This document shows positions 4,893-9,617 of a DNA stretch of 9,617 nucleotides, in pieces. The notes under the pieces are model-generated. The model was not told the origin of the DNA. It did not search any database and saw only the letters and a program-made list of their open reading frames with translations. The position numbers and the translations under genes are program-made. Position 1 is the first letter of the stretch, and each line of letters begins with the position of its first letter. The stretch is from Clostridia bacterium. Its GTDB lineage: Bacteria; Bacillota_A; Clostridia; Oscillospirales; Acutalibacteraceae. The stretch covers positions 1-9,617 of the forward strand of contig JAFYUD010000152.1 in assembly GCA_017549665.1 (NCBI GenBank). Reading direction: 5' to 3'.

Positions 4893-6264
4893 CTTGTTCT
4901 TTTTTAAGGCATTTGAAAAACCATATGAGAAACGGAACACTTACAAGGAATGTAAGTCCGTCTGAAATAGCCTGAGAATACTCAATTCCTGAAAGTCCGA
5001 GTAAAGAGGGCAGTGTGAGAATTAACGGAATAAAGAATAATCCCTGACGGCAGCAGGAGAGTATTGTTGCCATTAATGATTTTCCCACAGATTGTAATAG
5101 TGAATTTGCGACTATTGTTGTTGCCATCAGCGGCATTGCAATGCATTGTGCTCGCATGGCTGCAGTTCCTATTTCGATTACTGTCGGGTCTTCAGCTCTG
5201 AATATGCTCATTATCTGAGGAGCAAAAATATAAATGCCTGCTGCAAGAATTATCATTATAACCGAGTCGGTTATCAGTGTGAATCTGAATGATTTTTTTA
5301 CACGGTCAAACATCTTTGCACCGTAGTTATAGCCTGCAACAGGCATAAATCCCTGACCGATGCCGATACAGACGCAGAAGACAAGCATCGCAACCTTTGT
5401 GGTGATTGACATGGCAGCAATTGCAGCGTCTCCGTAAGGATTAGCTGAAGTGTTGAGCAATACAGTTGCCACACTTGCAAGTCCCTGTCGTGAGAGTGAC
5501 GGCATACCCGTTATCAGAATCTCACCGTATGTCTTCGGTCTGAATGATATATTCCTGATGCTTAATTTTATATTACTCTTTTTGAATATAAACATTGAGA
5601 TCAGCAGAATGAAGCTGATTGCCTGACTTATAAGTGTGGCAAGAGCAGCCCCTGCAGTTTCCATATTGAGAGTAAAGATGAATATCGGGTCGAGAATAAT
5701 ATTCAGAATTCCGCCCGCCGTAAGACCTATCATGGAAAGTGCCGCTTTTCCTTCAGACCTGAGTATATTGTTCAGAACAAATGAGGCGCAGATAAAGGGG
5801 ACACCCCAGATAATATAGTTGCCGTAGGCGATTGTGTAATCAATGTTTGTTTCTGTTGCACCAAGCATCGTCATAATCTGCGGAGTAAACAAGAGACCGC
5901 TTATCATTATAATCGTGCCTATAGCAATAGCCGTAAAAAATGCAGTTGATGCGTAAGTGTCGGCTGCTTTTTTGTTTTTCTCACCGAGTCTTCTTGCAAG
6001 CAGACTTCCTGACCCCATTCCGAGAGTAAATCCGACAGCCTGTACAATCGTCTGTAATGAAAATACGATTCCGACTGCACTGCTTGCACTGGTAGACAGC
6101 TGAGACACGAAAAATGTGTCCGCAAGGCTGTAAATTGACGTTACAAGCATACTTATGGTCGTAGGTACAGCAAGCTTGGTTACAAGCTTACTGACGGGCG
6201 TCTGCGTCATTTTTATAAATTGTTTTTCTTCTCTGTTAGCTGATTCCAAATCATCACACCTCAC
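4873..6264 (-). CDS. MATE-family multidrug efflux transporter (MepA/NorM type)
   Basis: A 463-residue integral membrane protein of the usual MATE length, with about 12 hydrophobic segments in two similar halves. Family signs are TPVSKLVTKLAVP before helix 1, SIYSLADTFFVSQL in helix 1 with the conserved Asp49, GMGSGSLLARRLGEKN (82-97) after helix 2, and the second-half counterpart GIGQGFMPVAGYNYGAK. MATE proteins export cationic drugs or metabolites against Na+ or H+; the substrate here is unknown. The longest frame starts at GTG 6264, overlapping the Nudix stop (GTGA). GTG has no good ribosome site, while GAGGTG at 6262-6257 sits well for an in-frame TTG at 6249-6247 (Met-Glu-Ser-Ala start), which I think is the likelier start. 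ATG 6210 would already lie near helix 1. Co-translated with the Nudix gene and ending in the shared terminator. Confidence 0.95.
   Translation of the reverse strand: MRCDDLESANREEKQFIKMTQTPVSKLVTKLAVPTTISMLVTSIYSLADTFFVSQLSTSASSAVGIVFSLQTIVQAVGFTLGMGSGSLLARRLGEKNKKAADTYASTAFFTAIAIGTIIMISGLLFTPQIMTMLGATETNIDYTIAYGNYIIWGVPFICASFVLNNILRSEGKAALSMIGLTAGGILNIILDPIFIFTLNMETAGAALATLISQAISFILLISMFIFKKSNIKLSIRNISFRPKTYGEILITGMPSLSRQGLASVATVLLNTSANPYGDAAIAAMSITTKVAMLVFCVCIGIGQGFMPVAGYNYGAKMFDRVKKSFRFTLITDSVIMIILAAGIYIFAPQIMSIFRAEDPTVIEIGTAAMRAQCIAMPLMATTIVANSLLQSVGKSLMATILSCCRQGLFFIPLILTLPSLLGLSGIEYSQAISDGLTFLVSVPFLIWFFKCLKKEQEKTPME
6257..6262 (-). promoter_or_regulatory. Ribosome binding site favouring TTG 6249 as MATE start
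   Basis: On the minus strand GAGGTG (6262-6257) matches the Shine-Dalgarno core and lies 9 bases (counted from GAGG) before TTG 6249. It lies inside the overlap between the Nudix stop and the longest possible MATE frame, so ribosomes ending Nudix translation would be placed on it. Confidence 0.55.
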
Positions 6265-6716
6265 AGAATTTTCATTTCATCGTCATCCTCGTTTTCACGA
6301 TATAAACCGAAGGCTTCATTTTTATTATCGTCAAGGAAAACTTTGAGATACTCACTGAAATTCGGTGAAAGATCAAATGAATTAATTTCAGATTTTTTTG
6401 CCCAGAAAACCTTTCCTTCATCAGTTTCCTTGATAAGCTCGCCTGAAAACTCCGTTGTTCTGAAAAGAATAACAATATATCTGCTGTCTGTATCCTTGTT
6501 GCACCAATGAACAGTGCCGCAGATTTTCGGATTTCTGATATCAAGTCCCGTTTCTTCCTTTGCTTCACGGATTGCACTTTCAGTAAAGCTTTCACCTTTT
6601 TCAATGTGACCGCCGGGAAAAGTAATCCCTATCCAGTATTTTACCCGATTCTGAACAATTACTTCATCCGTTTCAGGATTTTCTATCATTATCATATTTG
6701 TAAGTTCACATTCCAT
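6261..6716 (-). CDS. Nudix hydrolase, MutT/8-oxo-dGTP diphosphatase-like
   Basis: A 151-residue single-domain cytoplasmic protein of typical Nudix size. The Nudix box is complete: Gly36, five residues, Glu42, seven residues, REAKEETGL (50-58), matching Gx5Ex7REUxEExGU. Glu54 and Glu55 would hold the Mg2+. TNMIMIENP near the start and FPGGHIEKGES before the box are typical of the MutT-like group that hydrolyses nucleoside triphosphates, often oxidised ones, to monophosphate and pyrophosphate. The real substrate cannot be read from sequence. The acidic tail (ENEDDDEMKIL) is unremarkable. The ATG start has AGGTGA at 6728-6723, 6 bases upstream. It is the first gene of a two-gene unit with the MATE transporter (4-base overlap). 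No convincing promoter is seen in the 54-base gap after carB-dapF, so it may depend partly on read-through. Confidence 0.93.
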   Translation of the reverse strand: MECELTNMIMIENPETDEVIVQNRVKYWIGITFPGGHIEKGESFTESAIREAKEETGLDIRNPKICGTVHWCNKDTDSRYIVILFRTTEFSGELIKETDEGKVFWAKKSEINSFDLSPNFSEYLKVFLDDNKNEAFGLYRENEDDDEMKIL

Positions 6717-6735
6717 TTTCTTTCACCTAAAATTC

Positions 6736-6762
6736 AAGGCTGTACCTGATTGATACAGCCTT
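6736..6762 (-). terminator. Weak terminator-like hairpin after carB-dapF
   Basis: AAGGCTGTA (6736-6744) pairs with TACAGCCTT (6754-6762) over a 9-base loop. Read on the minus strand the stem is followed by GAATTTT, a poor U-tract. It lies 8 bases after the fusion gene stop and 19 before the Nudix start, so it probably lowers read-through without fully blocking it. Confidence 0.6.
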
Positions 6763-6770
6763 TGGATTAA

Positions 6771-9281
6771 TTAATATTCGATGATACCTTCAAAGATAAG
6801 GTCTGTGTTACCCTCAAGTGTGATTTCATCGTCAGTATAGTTGACGATAAGGTCGCCGCCCTTGAGTCTTACAACGATATCCTTGCCTTTTTCGCAGTAA
6901 CCAAGCTCACATGCTGCTGCAACAGCTGCGCAGGCACCTGTACCGCAGGCATAAGTCTCACCGTTGCCTCTTTCCCATACTCTCATACGGAGTGTACGGC
7001 TGTCAACAACACGGACAAACTCAGTATTGATTTTTTCAGGGAAGTACTTAGCGTTTTCGAATTCGGGACCGATTTCCTTAAGGTTGTAAGCATCGATGTG
7101 TGTACCGAATACTACACAGTGGGGATTACCTACAGATACGCAAGTAACATTGTATTCCTTACCGTCAACAATGATAGGCTGATCGATAACCTTACCTGAG
7201 CTGATGTTTGTAGGAATTTTTTCTGCTTCAAATTCAGCTTTACCCATATAAACCTTAACAGACTTAACTCTGCCGTTTTCTGTGTAAAGGTGAATTCTCT
7301 TGAGACCTACGGGAGTCTCGATTGTAAGATGTGTCTTGTTAACAATTCCGTTGTCATAGAGGTATTTACCTGCACAGCGTAAGCCGTTACCTGCAATATA
7401 ACCCTTTGAACCGTCCTTGTTGAACATAAGCATCTTTGCATCTGCAACATCAGACTTTTCAATAAGAACAATACCGTCTGAACCGATACCGTAGTGTCTG
7501 TTACAGAAGTTTATAGCAAGAACCTCGGGAGAAGTGATTTCGCCGTTGAGATTATCAAAGAAGATGAAGTCGTTACCTGAGCCCTGCATCTTTGCGAACT
7601 TGAGCTTTGAAGGCTCTGTACGCATGTCATTGATATTTACAAGCTCAGTATTTGCCTGAGTGAATCCGCTTGCAAGAATATCTGCAAGAACGTTTGCTGT
7701 ATCAATTGAAGTAAGAGTTGCAACTGAAAGCTGAAGTGCACGTCTGTGAAGCTTGATAAAGTCATCAACAACGTCAAGGGGTGTACCTGTGTAAACGATG
7801 TACTTGATCTTGCCGCTTTCGAGAAGGTCCATGCTTGTGTTTGATGAATCGTAAAGCTTGTTGACAACTGTTACGTCGATATCAACGCTGCTGATAACCT
7901 TTGCTGTGCCTTCTGTTGCATAGATCTTGAGACCAAGGTCGTGGAACTTCTTAGCAAGCTGAATAACTTCGGGCTTGTCAGCATCCTTGACCGTGATATA
8001 TACGCCCATTTCTTTTCTGAATGTCTTGGGAGCTATTTCAAAGCCTGCAGAAACGAGACCCTTGAAGAGTGCTTCGTCAATTGTCTTACCGACACCGAGA
8101 ACTTCACCTGTTGACTTCATTTCGGGGCCAAGGCTTGAGTTTGCATCAAGAAGCTTTTCAAATGAGAATACGGGTACCTTAACAGCAAAGTAGGGAGGTG
8201 TCTTATAGAGACCTGTGCCGAAACCGAGCTCCTTAAGAGGAGTGCCGGTCATAACCTTAGTTGCGATATCAACCATGGGAACGCCCGTAACCTTGCTGAT
8301 GTAGGGGATTGTTCTTGAAGCTCTGGGGTTAACCTCGATAACGTAAAGCTCATTTTCGTAAATGAGGTACTGAATGTTAACGAGACCCTTTGTTCCGAGC
8401 GCAAGTGCAAGATTTGTTGAGCAGTCAATAATTGTCTGCTTCATTGTATCACGGAGATTAAAGGGGGGATATACTGCGATTGAGTCACCTGAGTGAACAC
8501 CTGCACGCTCAACGTGCTGCATGATACCGGGGATAAGAACATCCTTGCCGTCTGAGATAACGTCAACTTCAAGCTCTGAGCCCATCATGTATTTATCTAC
8601 AAGAACGGGATTCTCAATCTTGCCTGAAAGGATGATGTTCATGTACTTTCTTACGTCCTCGTCGTTATATGCGATTGTCATGTTCTGACCGCCGATAACG
8701 TATGAGGGACGAAGAAGTACGGGATATGTGAGAGTGTGAGCAGCATTGAGAGCTTCTTCAAGTGTAAGAACACCCATACCCTTGGGTCTTCTGATACCGA
8801 AATTCTCAAGAAGTGCGTCGAACTTTTCTCTGTCTTCAGCGATATCGATACCTTCAGCTGAAGTACCGAAAATCTTGAATCCGTTATCATCAAGGAACTT
8901 TGTAAGCTTGATAGCTGTCTGTCCGCCGAATGCAACAACGACACCCTCGGGCTTTTCAGTCTTGATAACACCGAGTACATCTTCGGGGGTGAGAGGCTCA
9001 AAGTAAAGTCTGTCAGCTGTATCAAAGTCTGTTGAAACTGTTTCGGGGTTGTTGTTGATGATAACAACTTCATAGCCGAGCTTTTTGAGAGTCCATACAC
9101 AGTGAACAGAAGAGTAGTCAAATTCGATACCCTGACCGATTCTGATAGGACCTGAGCCGAGAACTATAATCTTCTTCTTTGTGTTGTTCTTAAGGTAATC
9201 TCTTGCTTCACAGTCATTATCAAATGTTGAGTAGAAGTAAGGAGTGAGAGCCTTGTATTCAGCTGCGCAGGTATCAACCAT
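6771..9281 (-). CDS. carB: Carbamoyl-phosphate synthase large subunit (C-terminal half) fused to a DapF-type epimerase domain
   Basis: The frame from ATG 9281 encodes 836 residues, but carB homology continues without a gap above it, so this ATG is only the first Met below an in-frame stop and has no ribosome site. Residues 1-425 are the second synthetase unit of CarB, which phosphorylates carbamate: VDTCAAEY, VLGSGPIRIGQGIEFDY (40-56), NPETVSTDFDTADRLYFEP (78-96), the ATP-grasp core with LLRPSYVIGG (189-198), GVHSGDS (261-267) and the Mg-binding EVNPRASRT (316-324). Residues about 425-550 are the MGS-like regulatory domain, which binds UMP/IMP-type effectors in E. coli CarB (KIYATEGTAKVI). 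A linker of about 10 residues (NDMRTEPSK) leads in frame to a full 278-residue DapF domain (559-836). CarB normally ends near the end of the MGS domain. Met553 in the linker has no ribosome site, so separate DapF synthesis is unlikely. The intact fusion should be about 1,340 residues. Confidence 0.94.
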   Translation of the reverse strand: MVDTCAAEYKALTPYFYSTFDNDCEARDYLKNNTKKKIIVLGSGPIRIGQGIEFDYSSVHCVWTLKKLGYEVVIINNNPETVSTDFDTADRLYFEPLTPEDVLGVIKTEKPEGVVVAFGGQTAIKLTKFLDDNGFKIFGTSAEGIDIAEDREKFDALLENFGIRRPKGMGVLTLEEALNAAHTLTYPVLLRPSYVIGGQNMTIAYNDEDVRKYMNIILSGKIENPVLVDKYMMGSELEVDVISDGKDVLIPGIMQHVERAGVHSGDSIAVYPPFNLRDTMKQTIIDCSTNLALALGTKGLVNIQYLIYENELYVIEVNPRASRTIPYISKVTGVPMVDIATKVMTGTPLKELGFGTGLYKTPPYFAVKVPVFSFEKLLDANSSLGPEMKSTGEVLGVGKTIDEALFKGLVSAGFEIAPKTFRKEMGVYITVKDADKPEVIQLAKKFHDLGLKIYATEGTAKVISSVDIDVTVVNKLYDSSNTSMDLLESGKIKYIVYTGTPLDVVDDFIKLHRRALQLSVATLTSIDTANVLADILASGFTQANTELVNINDMRTEPSKLKFAKMQGSGNDFIFFDNLNGEITSPEVLAINFCNRHYGIGSDGIVLIEKSDVADAKMLMFNKDGSKGYIAGNGLRCAGKYLYDNGIVNKTHLTIETPVGLKRIHLYTENGRVKSVKVYMGKAEFEAEKIPTNISSGKVIDQPIIVDGKEYNVTCVSVGNPHCVVFGTHIDAYNLKEIGPEFENAKYFPEKINTEFVRVVDSRTLRMRVWERGNGETYACGTGACAAVAAACELGYCEKGKDIVVRLKGGDLIVNYTDDEITLEGNTDLIFEGIIEY
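6774..7607 (-). other. dapF: DapF-type domain at the C-terminus of CarB, first catalytic Cys replaced by Ala
   Basis: DapF interconverts LL- and meso-diaminopimelate with a two-Cys acid/base pair; the product feeds lysine and peptidoglycan synthesis. Visible here are KMQGSGNDFIFFD (564-576), HYGIGSDGIVLIE (596-608), FNKDGSKG (620-627), AGNGLRC (630-636), SVGNPHCVVF (716-725), WERGNGETYACGTGACA (769-785). The second catalytic Cys (779, ACGTG) is present. The first, the Cys of CGNGxRC, is Ala630 (GCA at 7394-7392). All other substrate-loop motifs look kept. Cys636 is the usual second Cys of that motif and not the catalytic one. Activity as an epimerase is therefore doubtful. Confidence 0.9.
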
Positions 9282-9617
9282 TTTGTAAACGGGATCACGG
9301 GGATTTTCAATCTTGCTGCCGCTGATTCTTTCGATAGCAGCATCAGTGTAACCGTATTTCTTACCCTTGAGATAAAGCTCGTCAGTAAGACCGTTTGCAA
9401 TTTCTGCTTCATAGTTTGCAAGATTTCTGAGCTTTTCAATGAACCACTCGTCAATCTTTGTGATGTCATGAATCTGCTCAGTTGAAACGCCTCTCTTGAT
9501 AGCCTCAAATACTGTGAAGAGAAGGATATCATCAACATCCTTAAGCTTTTCAACGATGTCGATTTACTTATCATGAAACTTCTTGTATTTAAGAGTATCA
9601 TGTGAAATCTCAGCGCC
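9282..9617 (-). pseudogene. carB: Continuation of carB (oligomerisation domain), interrupted by an in-frame TAA
   Basis: In the same frame as the downstream fusion, 112 codons run to the window edge. They match the helical middle region of CarB: AIKRGVSTEQIHDITKIDEW, a counterpart of E. coli [20 protein letters not shown], and NPRDPVYKM just before VDTCAAEY. A single TAA (9566-9564) interrupts the frame after FHDK. Coding-like sequence resumes at once after it and no frameshift is seen. Between the stop and Met at 9281 there is no ATG, GTG or TTG in frame. The gene is therefore either truncated here by a nonsense mutation or read through after correcting a base error. The N-terminal half of CarB lies beyond the window. 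Confidence 0.85.

Noticed and set aside
7623..7625. Separate dapF start at Met553 of the fusion
   Set aside because: No ribosome site within reach upstream and the frame is continuous with CarB, so a separate gene is not supported.
9279..9281. ATG 9281 as the true start of a half-length CarB
   Set aside because: No ribosome site, and CarB homology continues in frame upstream; it is only the first Met below the TAA.
1..9617. Mobile elements, CRISPR, tRNA/rRNA, phage or defence genes
   Set aside because: No transposase, terminal repeats, regular spaced repeats or RNA gene pattern was seen; repeats present are protein linkers, terminators and short dyads.

Overview
The window looks like a chromosomal segment of a low-to-moderate GC Gram-positive gut-type Clostridium, most likely an Oscillospirales/Ruminococcus-like bacterium. 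The reasons are near-consensus sigma-A promoters, strong GGAGG-type ribosome sites, compact intrinsic terminators after most genes, a Thr-rich TTTKAPE linker of the kind common in Ruminococcus secreted proteins, and Firmicutes-like versions of GH27, MATE and CarB. This taxonomic call is inference from style, not from a marker gene.

Layout. Positions 1-183 hold the 3' end of an unrecognised plus-strand gene, closed by a terminator. Three separately terminated plus-strand genes follow. The first (268-1926) is a GH27 alpha-galactosidase with a CBM35/6-like domain inserted in the barrel and an N-terminal hydrophobic segment. After a 473-base non-coding stretch with dyads and a perfect TTGACA-N17-TATAAT promoter comes a membrane-anchored or secreted 3D-domain cell-wall protein (2400-3305). 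The third (3416-4852) is a secreted LCAT-like alpha/beta hydrolase with a GTG start. These genes converge on a minus-strand block at a shared bidirectional terminator (4864-4886). Read in its own direction, the minus block is a carB-dapF fusion (from beyond 9617 down to 6771), a weak terminator-like hairpin, a Nudix hydrolase (6716-6261) and a MATE transporter (6264-4873) that overlaps the Nudix gene by 4 bases.

The most unusual object is the minus-strand fusion. The C-terminal half of carbamoyl-phosphate synthase large subunit (second ATP-grasp unit plus MGS-like regulatory domain) runs in frame into a full-length diaminopimelate-epimerase domain. That domain has Ala where DapF has its first catalytic Cys (AGNGLRC instead of CGNGxRC), while the second catalytic Cys (ACGTGAC) is kept. 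The carB part also carries one in-frame TAA (9564-9566) with conserved coding sequence on both sides, which is either a base error or a real nonsense mutation.

Functionally the plus strand concerns sugar release and envelope or extracellular chemistry (alpha-galactoside hydrolysis, peptidoglycan remodelling, lipid or ester hydrolysis). The minus strand concerns pyrimidine/arginine precursor synthesis joined to a lysine/peptidoglycan-pathway fold, plus nucleotide clean-up and efflux. No mobile element, CRISPR array, tRNA or rRNA was seen.
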